From the NCBI RefSeq assembly GCF_004345565.1, contig NZ_SLWA01000007.1, forward strand, positions 1 to 64,000: DNA of 64,000 bases, given 5' to 3'. This document shows, piece after piece, positions 1-7,676 of the stretch. The notes under the pieces were generated by a model that ran no database searches, had not been told where the DNA came from, and was given only the letters and a program-made list of their open reading frames with translations. The first letter of the stretch is position 1, and every line of letters starts with the position of its first letter. Source of the DNA: Flavobacterium circumlabens. GTDB lineage: Bacteria; Bacteroidota; Bacteroidia; Flavobacteriales; Flavobacteriaceae. Both the position numbers and the translations under genes were made by a program.

Positions 1-87
1 TGAGTTTTAGTATTTCACTATTGAATTGGAGGAGTTTCTCCCTGATGTTAAGCAGGCCTGGATGTGCTAACAAAAAATGGAGACAAT

Positions 88-120
88 GTTAAGGGGTTAT
101 TTTCATACCCTTAACTTTTT
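88..120 (+). terminator. Hairpin with T-run overlapping the relaxase stop
   Basis: GTTAAGGG (88-95) and CCCTTAAC (108-115) form a perfect 8-bp stem followed by TTTTT. The polarity suits a plus-strand gene ending left of the window, convergent with the relaxase, whose stop lies inside the stem. Confidence 0.5.
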
Positions 121-1392
121 AAATCCTCCTTTGGATTCTTCTTTTCTTCTTTTCTTCTTTTGTTTAAACTGCTTTGCTATATAATCTGAAGAATATTCAG
201 CACGTGTAATCAGATCCAACAGCTTGACCAAATTTGGGATAGTAATTGTGTCTTTTTGATATTGAAGGTCATCAATCAACAATTCTTTAGATGGGAGTTT
301 ATCATAAATCTGATTTACTTTTCCTTCACCAGCAATATTCATTCCGCATCGCTCTTCTATAGCTTTTGCACTGTATTCTTTTCCCAGGCTACTGCCATTA
401 AAAACGTTTTTTGTTATATGGTCAATAAAAGTAATGCCATAAAGCTGACCTTCCATACTTCGTCTAAAAATGGCATAAATCCCCTCTTTTTCCAATAGCT
501 TTGCAAGTTTGCTCACAGGCATTGCTTTCTCGTTCAAGAGCGCCGTATTAATAGCATTTTTTACATGCAACTTATCCGTCGTTTTTCTTATCTGATTATC
601 TTTAAATTTCTGCTCTAAAAATTTCAAAGTCGGTTTGTTATAAAAACTACTCGATTTTATTGGAACACCAATTGGTTTGCCTTGCTCATTTAGTATGCGG
701 TATACCAATCCTTTTGCTGAAAATATTTTGGAATTTTCATTACCACGGTCAGCCAGAACATTGTATTGCTTTAGTACTGCATTAAGTTCAGCTAGGCTTG
801 AATACTTATAATGGTTCAAAACAGTGTTCAGAACATTAAGAATAGCTTTTTTAGATTCAGTCTTTCCATATTGAATCCTTCCCATTGAAATAGGCTCTAA
901 AGTAAATGCTTCTTTCTGTTTTTGTCCTTCTGCTTTTATGAGCCCAAATTGTTCTTCAATCTCCTTTCTTGCAGGTTCTGATTTTCTGATTCCTAAGTGA
1001 TGCAGATCAATACGTTTGCCATCTTTTTGGATATTTATGGAAACCACATGCAAATGCGCATGTCCTGCATCATGATGCTGGTATACTAAATAAGGCTGTT
1101 CTGAGAATCCTATTTTCTCCATATACATATCGGCAATGGCTATTAGTTTTTCTTTGGAATGTTTTTCCGATGGGTCAAAATTCAAGGAAATATGAACTGT
1201 ATTGCACTTTACATTTTCGTTTAATTCCGCACGTTTTATAAACCGATTGAGTTTCATGGTATCGCTCAATTTTTCAACATCCGAAGGATAGTTTCCTGCT
1301 GTGATACACTCGGCAACCCCAGCTTTGACTTTGTTCTCATTGTAGTAAAAAACACTACGAATGGAATGACTTGTTTTTATGATTGCAACCAT
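103..1392 (-). CDS. Relaxase/mobilization nuclease (MobB-like)
   Basis: A 429-residue protein with the relaxase nuclease fold typical of Bacteroidota mobilizable elements. The metal-binding histidine cluster is visible as H106-H107-D108 and H111-x-H113-x-H115, and tyrosines Y17/Y18 near the N-terminus are candidates for the nicking residue. The C-terminus is Lys/Arg-rich, as expected for DNA binding. Such enzymes nick oriT and stay covalently attached to the strand transferred by a conjugation machine. No separate accessory mobilization gene sits directly upstream; instead a plus-strand fragment starts 20 bp away. With the integrase at 2842-4149 it marks a mobilizable element. Family assignment is firm; activity is not shown. 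Confidence 0.85.
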   Translation of the reverse strand: MVAIIKTSHSIRSVFYYNENKVKAGVAECITAGNYPSDVEKLSDTMKLNRFIKRAELNENVKCNTVHISLNFDPSEKHSKEKLIAIADMYMEKIGFSEQPYLVYQHHDAGHAHLHVVSINIQKDGKRIDLHHLGIRKSEPARKEIEEQFGLIKAEGQKQKEAFTLEPISMGRIQYGKTESKKAILNVLNTVLNHYKYSSLAELNAVLKQYNVLADRGNENSKIFSAKGLVYRILNEQGKPIGVPIKSSSFYNKPTLKFLEQKFKDNQIRKTTDKLHVKNAINTALLNEKAMPVSKLAKLLEKEGIYAIFRRSMEGQLYGITFIDHITKNVFNGSSLGKEYSAKAIEERCGMNIAGEGKVNQIYDKLPSKELLIDDLQYQKDTITIPNLVKLLDLITRAEYSSDYIAKQFKQKKKRRKEESKGGFKKLRV

Positions 1393-1412
1393 TTGTAGGT
1401 AATTTTTGAGGT

Positions 1413-1874
1413 ATGGCTTTCAATCTGGTCTATCTTATTATTTATGATTTTTGGCTGAAAATCGACTTTAAACAATCTGACAATGGTAATTTTAAGCTGA
1501 ACCAATACCATCAGAATTATGGGTATGATTTGGAAGCAAGTCTGGCAAAACATTCAATCAAAGAGCTCAATACTCCGCAGTATAAAGAAGACCTTTTAAA
1601 TTCCCTTAAAAAAGGAAACCTTCAGTCGGCGACTTTTGTTGTCGGCGGTACTGAAAGTAAAATGTTTGTGGAGGCAAATCCCCAGTTTAAGACTGTTAAT
1701 GTTTATGATGAAAATTTACAAAGAATTAATCATCGAGAGAGCAAGGAAGAAAAAAAGGCTGAATCTCAAAAAGAATCAGTATCTAAAGATCAAAAAAAAA
1801 ATCTAGATTCTGATGAAGGTGATTCAGGGAGGAAAGATAATAAAGTAAAGAAAAGAAAAACTCCTTCACTTTAA
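1413..1874 (+). pseudogene. Truncated C-terminal fragment of a DUF3945-type conjugative-element protein
   Basis: The 153-residue frame resembles, from about residue 14 (WLKIDFKQSDNG) to about residue 110, the C-terminal repeat module of DUF3945/DUF4099 proteins found in Bacteroidota conjugative elements, which are usually several hundred residues long. The first dozen residues look unrelated, so the frame probably starts at a deletion junction around 1413-1450. The tail (about 110-153) is charged, Lys/Glu/Ser-rich and disordered. It is followed after 5 bp by the winged-helix gene at 1880. I read it as a remnant; a short functional protein cannot be excluded. Confidence 0.55.
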
Positions 1875-1879
1875 AAGTT

Positions 1880-2182
1880 ATGGAAAAAATAAAGCCTTTA
1901 TCGGATTTTTTTACCGCAATAGAGAATGATTACCGGATTAGTCCGATGCATATTGCCATTTATGCAGCTCTATTACAATTTAGATCCGTTAAGGGCTTCA
2001 TTAATCCAATTTTTGTCTTTAGCTCGGAGATTATTGTTATTGCTAAAGTTTCTTCAGCAAATACGTATCATAAATGTGTCCAGGAACTTCATCAGTATGG
2101 ATACATAAAGTATAGACCATCTTTTAAAAAAAATCGTGGCAGTGAAGTATATTTTTTGTTTTTAGCTGATGCGGACAATTAA
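1880..2182 (+). CDS. Small winged-helix-like protein of the mobile element
   Basis: A 100-residue protein with no family name I can give. The pattern of a short helix (MHIAIYAALLQF), a second helix, then NTYHKCVQELHQYGYIKY followed by a basic strand resembles a winged-helix DNA-binding domain like those in replication initiators and element regulators. It is a clear paralogue of the protein at 2477-2800: both carry TYHK..(K/E)L...GYIKY.PS and end with a short SEV tail. It may regulate excision or mobilization. The fold call is inference from pattern only. Confidence 0.6.
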   Translation: MEKIKPLSDFFTAIENDYRISPMHIAIYAALLQFRSVKGFINPIFVFSSEIIVIAKVSSANTYHKCVQELHQYGYIKYRPSFKKNRGSEVYFLFLADADN

Positions 2183-2217
2183 AGGTTCTGCAATTAATAA
2201 TTTTATGAAATTGTATT

Positions 2218-2493
2218 ATGAATGAAATTGTAACCAAGGAAGATCTGAGACAGTTTGGTCTTCTTCTAGTTGATAAAATACAGGCTGTATTTAAAGATAA
2301 GGATTCTGAACGGAAAGAAACTTTGGAACCAGAGTGGATTAAAAGTAAGTCTGTGAGAAAACTGCTTGATATTTCAGCAGGTTCAGTTCAGAATCTTAGA
2401 ACAAGCCAAAAAGTCCGATTTAAAAAAGTGCTTGGCTCGTATTATTACAATAAAGAAGATCTTCGAAAACTTTTTGATGATGATAAACACTAA
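2218..2493 (+). CDS. Helix-turn-helix (excisionase-like) DNA-binding protein
   Basis: A 91-residue protein. The C-terminal half (from about residue 40, EWIKSKSVRKLLDISAGSVQ, to YYYNKEDLRKLF) matches the HTH_17/MerR-like excisionase family common in Bacteroidota integrative elements: helix-turn-helix, then a wing with a Tyr-rich strand. The N-terminal half is a charged helix. Its position between two winged-helix paralogues and beside the integrase suggests control of excision or of the element's genes. Its last codons overlap the likely start of the next gene. Confidence 0.7.
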   Translation: MNEIVTKEDLRQFGLLLVDKIQAVFKDKDSERKETLEPEWIKSKSVRKLLDISAGSVQNLRTSQKVRFKKVLGSYYYNKEDLRKLFDDDKH

Positions 2494-2800
2494 AAGATTA
2501 AAAGAAAGCTATATAATGAGTTATCTGTCAATGTATAGTAATGATCCTAAACTAAATGTCTGGCATTTGTCGATTTTAATAGCAATATTAGGATTAGGGT
2601 ACAGGCAGGGGCAGAGAAGAAGGATTAAAGTCAGCCGCAGTAAAATTATGGAACTCTCACATGTGAATACACTGCCAACTTATCATAAGTATTTTAAACA
2701 GCTTCAGGATTTAGGATACATTAAGTACACCCCATCTTATCATCCAGGTTATAAAAGTGAAGTTAAACTATATAAAAAGAGACTATCTCAAAATATTTGA
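2477..2800 (+). CDS. Second small winged-helix-like protein (paralogue of 1880-2182)
   Basis: I place the start at ATG 2477 (or 2480), overlapping the previous gene by about 15 bp, because this gives an N-terminus matching its paralogue in length. ATG 2516, preceded by a purine-rich AAAGAAAG, is an alternative. Around 107 residues. The core VWHLSILIAILGLGYRQG and PTYHKYFKQLQDLGYIKY parallels the product of 1880-2182, including the GYIKYTPS motif. A strong terminator begins within its last codons. Probably a DNA-binding regulator of the element; no function is demonstrated. Confidence 0.6.
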   Translation: MMINTKRLKESYIMSYLSMYSNDPKLNVWHLSILIAILGLGYRQGQRRRIKVSRSKIMELSHVNTLPTYHKYFKQLQDLGYIKYTPSYHPGYKSEVKLYKKRLSQNI

Positions 2801-2814
2801 GGTAGTCTCTTTTA
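2777..2814 (+). terminator. Intrinsic terminator after the element's small-gene operon
   Basis: AAGAGACTATCTCAAA and TTTGAGGTAGTCTCTTTT form a long stem with one G-T pair and a short loop, ending in a T-run. It overlaps the stop of the plus-strand gene and lies between convergent genes. Confidence 0.8.
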
Positions 2815-2841
2815 AGTTTAAATATATTTTGAAATTATTTA

Positions 2842-4149
2842 TCACGAAGAAATGTTGTATTTCTTTTTGATTGCCTGGATTTCTTTTTCAAGTCTTCCCA
2901 GAACCGCTAAATCGGGTTTTGAAATCTTTGAAGCGGTTTTGTTGAGTTTTTTATTCAGAATGGACATTTCACGTCCGATTGTTGCCTGCTCTGTTATGGC
3001 ATAGGCCTCGGTCTGTTTTACCGATGCATGGCCGAGTAGTTCCTTTACGACATTTATTGGAACATTGTTATTGAGAGTTACCGTGCTTCCAAAAGTTCGG
3101 CGGGCCATATGCGTGTTGAGCGTAAAAGGAAATCCGCATAAAACTGCAACTTCTTTCAGATATTCGTTCATTTTCTGATTTGAAGAAACAGGCAGTACCG
3201 TGCCACACTGAATACAGAGCGGGTGGTCTTTATACTTTTCAATTATTTTTAGTGCCTGAGGAAGCAGAGGGACATTAAATGAAGAATTGGTTTTCTGCCT
3301 TTCAGACATAATCCACAGGTTTCCGTCAATACCTTTTTTGATATCAGTCTTTTTTAATTGGTATGCATCGATGTAAGCCAGTCCGGTGTAGCATTGGAAG
3401 ACAAATACATCCCTTACGACATTAAGCCTGTCAGTCGTGAAATAATGACTTTCAAGTTCGTACAATTCCTGTGCGGTGAGTGGTTTTTTTACCAGTTTTG
3501 TTTTACGTCCCTTAAAGTTCTTAAATGGGTCCTTGGTGATTAATTCCTTATCAATGGCGCGGATTACAATCTTTTTGAAATTTGCAATATACTTTAGGGT
3601 TGTGTTGTTGCTGCAGTCGCGTACAGTTCTAAGGTAAAACTCGAAGTCCTTTACAAACTCAAGATTCAAATCCGCAAATTCAAGATCGTGCTTTTTAAGC
3701 TTGAATTTGATAAAAGCTGTTAAATGGTTTTTAGTAATGGTAAACCGGTCAAGGGTGCCTTTTGCATAGCCTTTTCCAAGAAGCGCCTCCATTTCATCGT
3801 TATGCTTTTGAAATTCTTCGAGCACCTTAATCTTTGGCCCTGTCCTTCCCAGAACCTCGTCCATAATTTTCTCAGCGGTTATGGTTTTGCCGCTGTACAT
3901 CATTTCGGTTTTGATTTCATTGATTTTTAAAGTCAGCGAATCCAAAAAGAAGTTCAACGACTTTGCATCTTCCTTTGATCCGACCGCTCTTTCGAACCTT
4001 TGATCCCATCGTGTATTATCCCATCTTCTCTTAGTTGAACCTTCCTTACGGATACCGTCAACAGTTATTCTGAAATATACGATCCATTCTCTACTTTCTA
4101 TTTTGGGTCTTTTTAAAAAGAATCCCAAACCAAAACTGCTTTCCAACAT
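2842..4149 (-). CDS. Tyrosine-type site-specific integrase
   Basis: A 435-residue tyrosine recombinase of the Bacteroidota conjugative/mobilizable element type. It has an N-terminal arm-binding region (about 1-100), a SAM-like core-binding domain (about 105-205) and a catalytic domain (about 220-410). Visible catalytic residues are K286, H347-x-x-R350 (HMARR), H374 (LLGH) and the nucleophile Y383. The usual first arginine is replaced: the box reads TGLAYID (A258). This is a known feature of many integrases in this phylum, IntDOT being an example. It lies about 290 bp from the 3' end of tRNA-Tyr, supporting integration at that tRNA. Confidence 0.93.
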   Translation of the reverse strand: MLESSFGLGFFLKRPKIESREWIVYFRITVDGIRKEGSTKRRWDNTRWDQRFERAVGSKEDAKSLNFFLDSLTLKINEIKTEMMYSGKTITAEKIMDEVLGRTGPKIKVLEEFQKHNDEMEALLGKGYAKGTLDRFTITKNHLTAFIKFKLKKHDLEFADLNLEFVKDFEFYLRTVRDCSNNTTLKYIANFKKIVIRAIDKELITKDPFKNFKGRKTKLVKKPLTAQELYELESHYFTTDRLNVVRDVFVFQCYTGLAYIDAYQLKKTDIKKGIDGNLWIMSERQKTNSSFNVPLLPQALKIIEKYKDHPLCIQCGTVLPVSSNQKMNEYLKEVAVLCGFPFTLNTHMARRTFGSTVTLNNNVPINVVKELLGHASVKQTEAYAITEQATIGREMSILNKKLNKTASKISKPDLAVLGRLEKEIQAIKKKYNISS

Positions 4150-4440
4150 AATCCTACTTTTTAAATTAATAAATGTAGAATAATATCACTTTCAAATCAA
4201 GTCGTTAATCTCGTTAACCCCTATAAAGTAAGGGATTTTTGCTGTTTCTGGTGCACTTTTCTGTGAGCCGGAAAGTGCACCGATTCTGCACCTTTAATTT
4301 TGCGAGCATTTATAAATATTGAAAACAGGCAATAAAGCAAAAAAGCCAGTAAATCATCGGATTTACTGGCTTTAAGACATTTTTTAAGGCTTTTTGAAAA
4401 GATTGAAAACTTTAAGTTTTCCGGCTTTTCGGCCTTTCCG
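4150..4440. other. Integrase-tRNA junction region (candidate attachment side)
   Basis: No gene. Contents are a perfect 10-bp inverted repeat GGTGCACTTT/AAAGTGCACC at 4250-4259 and 4272-4281, located upstream of the integrase start, and a terminator hairpin at 4336-4373. If the element uses tRNA-Tyr, the crossover should lie in or just beyond the tRNA 3' end at 4441. I found no second copy of the tRNA 3' end in the element, so the partner site is presumably left of the window. Confidence 0.4.
4336..4373 (-). terminator. Terminator downstream of tRNA-Tyr
   Basis: AAAGCCAGTAAAT (4342-4354) and ATTTACTGGCTTT (4361-4373) form a perfect 13-bp stem with a 6-nt loop. Read on the minus strand, six T residues follow. 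It would end the tRNA-Tyr transcript. Confidence 0.8.
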
Positions 4441-4521
4441 TGGGGAGAGCAGGATTCGAACCTGCGAAGTTTACACAGCAGATTTACAGTCTGCCCTCGT
4501 TGGCCGCTTGAGTATCTCCCC
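4441..4521 (-). tRNA. tRNA-Tyr (anticodon GTA)
   Basis: Read on the minus strand, the acceptor stem GGGGAGA pairs with TCTCCCC and A is the discriminator. The anticodon stem GCAGA/TCTGC encloses CTGTAAA, giving GTA. The T-arm contains GGTTCGAATCC. The long variable arm fits bacterial tRNA-Tyr. The 3' CCA is not encoded (CACGG follows). The 3' end faces the integrase. Confidence 0.95.
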
Positions 4522-4560
4522 GAAGCTTGTATTGATGCGCTTTGTTGTGCTAAGCGGTTG

Positions 4561-4591
4561 CAAATATATAAACGTTTTTGATGTTTACAAA
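4561..4591 (-). promoter_or_regulatory. tRNA-Tyr promoter (TTTG-N19-TATATTTG)
   Basis: On the minus strand TTTG (4588-4591) and TATATTTG (4561-4568) are separated by 19 bp. This matches the Bacteroidota sigma factor consensus TTTG...TAnnTTTG. It lies about 40 bp upstream of the mature tRNA. Confidence 0.7.
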
Positions 4592-4657
4592 CTAAAATCA
4601 CACTTAATTTTAAGTTATTTTCAAGATATTTTTTAATTGGTTGGTATTGAATAAAAT

Positions 4658-4688
4658 AAAAAAATCTCCACCAGGGAGATTTTTTTAT
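4658..4688 (-). terminator. Terminator after the TlpA-like gene
   Basis: An AT-flanked hairpin, AAAAAATCTCC-ACCA-GGGAGATTTTTT, lies 20 bp beyond the stop of the minus-strand TlpA-like gene and has T-runs on both strands. Confidence 0.75.
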
Positions 4689-4707
4689 TTTATGCTGAAT
4701 ATTGGTA

Positions 4708-5874
4708 TTATTTAGCTAAAAGCTCTAAGATTTTTGCTCTTAATTCAGGACCTCTTAAGTCTTGGGCAACTACTTTTCCTGTTGCATCAAGTATAAAAGT
4801 TGCGGGAATCGATTCAACATTGTATTGTTTAGCGATTGGTTCGTCCCAGTATTTTAAGTTAGAAACCTGTGTCCATGTTAAGCCATCTTTTGCGATAGCT
4901 TCTTTCCAGGCACCAGCTTCTTTGTCTAAAGAAACACCAACAATATTGAGTCCTTTTGCATGTAGCTCTTTATAAATAGCGACAACGTTAGGATTTTCTT
5001 TTCTGCACGGTCCACACCATGAAGCCCAGAAATCAACAATTGTTACTTTACCTAAACTCTGTTTAAGAGAAATTACTTTCCCTTCGGGATTAGGCGCAGA
5101 AAAATCTGATCTTCATTTAGCGTCACCAGCAGGAGGAGCTGTTGCACCAACTGCAGGCATTTTTGCTTGACCGATTTTTGTTTTGATTTCTTTACCAGGA
5201 GCAGTATTTTTTAATGACTCATCTAAAGAATTGTATAAAGCCTCCGCTTTTTTAGCATCAGTAGAAGGATCTCCCAACATACCCTGAATGATCAAAGCAG
5301 AAATAAATGATTTTGGGTGAGTTTCAGCGTAAGCTACATATTTCTTTTTAGAATCAGCTTGTACTTCAGTTTGAATAGTCACGTATTGTTTCATCAAACC
5401 ATTGATAGTTGCAGTATCCTGAGCTTGTTGAGCTGCTTGCATTTTCTGAGTATTGTTTTTCTGAAAATCAGCTAGTCTTTTTTGAGTTTTAGTAAGTTCG
5501 TCATTGAATTTTACATACTCATCGTTATTGTAAGTTCCGGAAATTTTAGATTTATGGATACTGTCTTTGTCAATAGCAATATTGATTTCTCCGGTTTCTA
5601 AGATAAAAGGGATTGGTCCGTTAGCACCCTGAAGGATTAACGTATGGAAAGCTGGTTCAGTTACTTTTCCTTTTATTTCAAATTTTCCGTTTTCAACTTT
5701 TACAGTATCAAGCGCTACTGCCATTTTTGTAGTAGGATCCTGACCTTGAAGAATGATAGTTTTTCCGTTTTCGATTCCTTTTGCAGTTCCTGTAATTAGG
5801 TACTCTCCGTCTTTAACTTTGCTGCATGAAATGATTGCTATAGAAGCAGTAAGTAAAAAAAATATTTTTTTCAT
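4708..5874 (-). pseudogene. TlpA-like thioredoxin lipoprotein with DUF4369 domain, interrupted by in-frame TGA
   Basis: A 253-residue N-terminal part has a lipoprotein signal (lipobox IAIISC) and a DUF4369-type beta-rich domain. It ends at TGA 5113-5115. The same frame continues without further stops to TAA 4708, encoding a complete thioredoxin-like AhpC/TSA domain with the redox motif WASWCGPC, then VSLDKE and the cis-Pro region ESIPATFILD. Together about 388 residues, the usual size of Bacteroidota periplasmic disulfide reductases of this type. The sequence around the stop (GDAK*RSDFSAPNPEGK) suggests a small local change in the linker before the expected APDFSAPNPEGK. If the stop is real, the redox domain is not made from this start. 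No good restart codon is visible after the stop. Confidence 0.75.
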
Positions 5875-5908
5875 TATAAAAAATTAATTAGTTAATTGAT
5901 TTGTGCAA

Positions 5909-5916
5909 CAAAAGTA
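5909..5916 (-). promoter_or_regulatory. Candidate -7 box of the TlpA-like gene
   Basis: On the minus strand TACTTTTG matches TAnnTTTG and lies 35 bp upstream of the ATG. No clear -33 TTTG is seen at the expected spacing. Confidence 0.45.
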
Positions 5917-6085
5917 TCTAAAAATATAAAATATAAAGAATTTTGTTGCCTAAAATTTTGTTATAGTTTTTTTGTGCTTAATTAGCATGTTATCAGAGTA
6001 TTTATCTGTGAAATTTAACTAAAAAATTTTAATAATAGTATAATTGTGGCGCTAAAAGCATAAAATTTTAATTTTAAAGCATAAA

Positions 6086-6114
6086 AAAAGCATCCTGTTG
6101 CCAGAATGCTTTTA
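6086..6114 (-). terminator. Terminator after the J-domain/KTSC gene
   Basis: AAAAGCATCCTG-TTG-CCAGAATGCTTTT forms a stem with one internal mismatch and T/A tracts on both sides. It starts 20 bp beyond the minus-strand stop at 6135. Confidence 0.7.
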
Positions 6115-6134
6115 TAGATAATTTGGATATAAAT

Positions 6135-6575
6135 CTATTCCTGATTTGTTTTTTTTCTCCACGTAAAAGAGTTGAGAATATGTCTTTTAGCAAATCTTCC
6201 TGGAGAATCTGCATTTACCATTTTTACATAAGTAGCTTTAGGAACACTGATGTATTCGTAAACGCTACCGTTAGAGAAATCGATAATTAAACGACCATCA
6301 ACAAATTTATAATCTGTAATTGAACAAGTCGAAATTGTTTCCGTGTATTCCGGTAAGTTAGCTTTAATCGTTTCAGGATTAATGCTTACCAAAAAGTGAT
6401 AAGCCTCAATGATCGCTTTACTTTTTTCTTCCGCAGCTTTCAAACCAGCATCATCACCTTGAAATTTATCAGGATGTGATTCTTTCATCGCATTACGATA
6501 GATGGTTTTTAAATCTTTTAGTTCTGCAGTTTTTTCTACATTTAATAACTTACGGTATTCAACTATTTTTTTCAT
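6135..6575 (-). CDS. J-domain and KTSC-domain protein
   Basis: A 146-residue two-domain protein. Residues 1-65 form a DnaJ-like J domain with the HPD tripeptide (KESHPDKF), which normally stimulates the ATPase of a DnaK-type chaperone. Residues about 80-142 form a KTSC domain (YKFVDGRLIIDFSNGSVYEY through SPGRFAKRHIL), a small module named for lysyl-tRNA synthetase C-terminal occurrences. There is no Gly/Phe linker or zinc domain, so this is not DnaJ itself. It probably recruits Hsp70 to a specific client or RNA; the target is unknown. Confidence 0.85.
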   Translation of the reverse strand: MKKIVEYRKLLNVEKTAELKDLKTIYRNAMKESHPDKFQGDDAGLKAAEEKSKAIIEAYHFLVSINPETIKANLPEYTETISTCSITDYKFVDGRLIIDFSNGSVYEYISVPKATYVKMVNADSPGRFAKRHILNSFTWRKKTNQE

Positions 6576-6645
6576 AAATAAAAGGTAACTTATTGTCTAT
6601 TAGTTTGAAATGTGTATTTAATACTTCAAAACGACAAATTTTTTG

Positions 6646-6653
6646 CAAAGGTA
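6646..6653 (-). promoter_or_regulatory. Candidate -7 box of the J-domain/KTSC gene
   Basis: TACCTTTG on the minus strand fits TAnnTTTG and lies about 70 bp upstream of the start. Confidence 0.45.
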
Positions 6654-6705
6654 CACTTTTTTTTAACTTTTTAGTTTTGAAGGAAAAAATATTCGTAATT
6701 TTTAT

Positions 6706-6752
6706 AGTCTCAGTCTCAGTCTTCAGTCTCAGTTTACAGTTTCAGTTTTAAC
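6706..6752. repeat. Low-complexity CAGTCTCAGT repeat
   Basis: Degenerate reiterations of CAGTCTCAGT/CAGTTTCAGT fill the spacer. Similar words recur at 9733-9760 and at the 3' end of the DinB gene near 42160-42200. Confidence 0.7.
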
Positions 6753-6795
6753 ATACAGGTAAAACATGACCACGGCTGCGACTGAAAACTAAAAA

Positions 6796-7047
6796 CTACT
6801 TCTGTTCCGGCTTGTAATTGGCCTTATCGAAGTTTTTAGACTTTTTAGGATATTTGTCGTAGCTGATATCGCTTGGATTTTCAATAACAGATTTAATGGT
6901 GATCATATCGCCTACATTAAAATTGGAATGCGCTAATTTGTAATCTAAAAGATATTCTCCACAAAAATAATTATTGTTTTCATCTTTCTCAATGATGCCG
7001 GTATAAACTCCTTTTTGCAACATTTTTTCGTGTGATCCTTTCGACAT
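6796..7047 (-). CDS. Conserved hypothetical protein, 83 residues
   Basis: I do not recognise a family. The protein is short, soluble and charged, with an N-terminal segment GVYTGIIEKDENNNYFCGEY that looks like a small beta-barrel strand pair and a lysine-rich C-terminus. No signal peptide or membrane segment. It is divergent from the gene at 7137, with a compact shared promoter region: TAACTTTG on the minus strand at 7076-7083. Confidence 0.65.
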   Translation of the reverse strand: MSKGSHEKMLQKGVYTGIIEKDENNNYFCGEYLLDYKLAHSNFNVGDMITIKSVIENPSDISYDKYPKKSKNFDKANYKPEQK

Positions 7048-7075
7048 GACTTTTTTATTTTTAGAATTGAAGCTG

Positions 7076-7083
7076 CAAAGTTA
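7076..7083 (-). promoter_or_regulatory. Candidate -7 box of the 83-residue gene
   Basis: TAACTTTG on the minus strand fits TAnnTTTG, about 30 bp upstream of the start at 7047. Confidence 0.45.
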
Positions 7084-7100
7084 ATCAATATATCGTTTGG

Positions 7101-7133
7101 TTTGGGCAGTTTAAGACAATCTCAGTATATTTG
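7101..7133 (+). promoter_or_regulatory. Promoter TTTG-N21-TATATTTG
   Basis: TTTG at 7101-7104 and TATATTTG at 7126-7133 match the Bacteroidota consensus closely. The box ends only 3 bp before ATG 7137, so the transcript of the following gene would be leaderless or nearly so. Confidence 0.65.
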
Positions 7134-7136
7134 CAC

Positions 7137-7676
7137 ATGCAAAAAAACTTTAGACCCCATCCGAATTCTTTCAAAAATACATTTTGTGTTTTTAATGAAG
7201 TTTCACCGGATGCTGTAACAGGTTTAAAAATCCAGTTCGAAAGTAAAGCCGGAAGCACCTATTATTATACCGAAAAAGGGATGTACAGGGTTTCGAATCA
7301 TTGGGGAAGACTAGCCAACAGTAAATGGCGTCTGGTCGCAATGGAACCGGAAACGCCATCGAAAACTAAAATTGGTTTTGCTGCCTGGAATGAATTCTAT
7401 CCGGACAATGCTACTGATAAATTGTATTATATTCAGGCAGATTTCGAAAAAAACACGGTTAATTATCAGCACCGAAATAATCCGGATTATGATAAAAAAG
7501 CAGTTTTAAGAACGGGTTTCGAAACCACAAAACGAATCAAGCAAATCAGGAATTTGCAGCAATTAACTTCCTGGGCGAAATATTTTGAGGAAGACATCGA
7601 TATTTTGAGAGAGAAGATAATCACCGAATTGATTTTTACCGAAAAAACATTAGACGAAATTAAAAGAGAAATATAA
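7137..7676 (+). CDS. Conserved hypothetical protein, 179 residues
   Basis: I do not recognise a named domain. It is a soluble protein with several aromatic strands (TYYYTEKGMYRVSNHWGRL, KLYYIQADF) and a C-terminal helical part (ILREKIITELIFTEKTLDEI), no signal peptide and no membrane segment. I start it at ATG 7137; a TTG two codons upstream lies inside the -7 box and is unlikely. Its stop overlaps the next small gene (TAATG), implying translational coupling. Confidence 0.7.
   Translation: MQKNFRPHPNSFKNTFCVFNEVSPDAVTGLKIQFESKAGSTYYYTEKGMYRVSNHWGRLANSKWRLVAMEPETPSKTKIGFAAWNEFYPDNATDKLYYIQADFEKNTVNYQHRNNPDYDKKAVLRTGFETTKRIKQIRNLQQLTSWAKYFEEDIDILREKIITELIFTEKTLDEIKREI

Noticed and set aside
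1-4440. Direct repeat of the tRNA-Tyr 3' end marking the far attachment site
   Set aside because: I searched by eye for the GGGGAGAGCAGGATTCGAAC word and found no second copy in the window; it must lie outside if it exists.
4221-4601. A 126-codon minus-strand frame across tRNA-Tyr
   Set aside because: It is read through the tRNA gene and its terminator; both are clear structural features and the translated product resembles no protein.
5113-5115. TGA in the TlpA-like gene as a selenocysteine codon
   Set aside because: The position is in a linker, not at a redox Cys site, and no SECIS-like structure is evident; a nonsense lesion is simpler.
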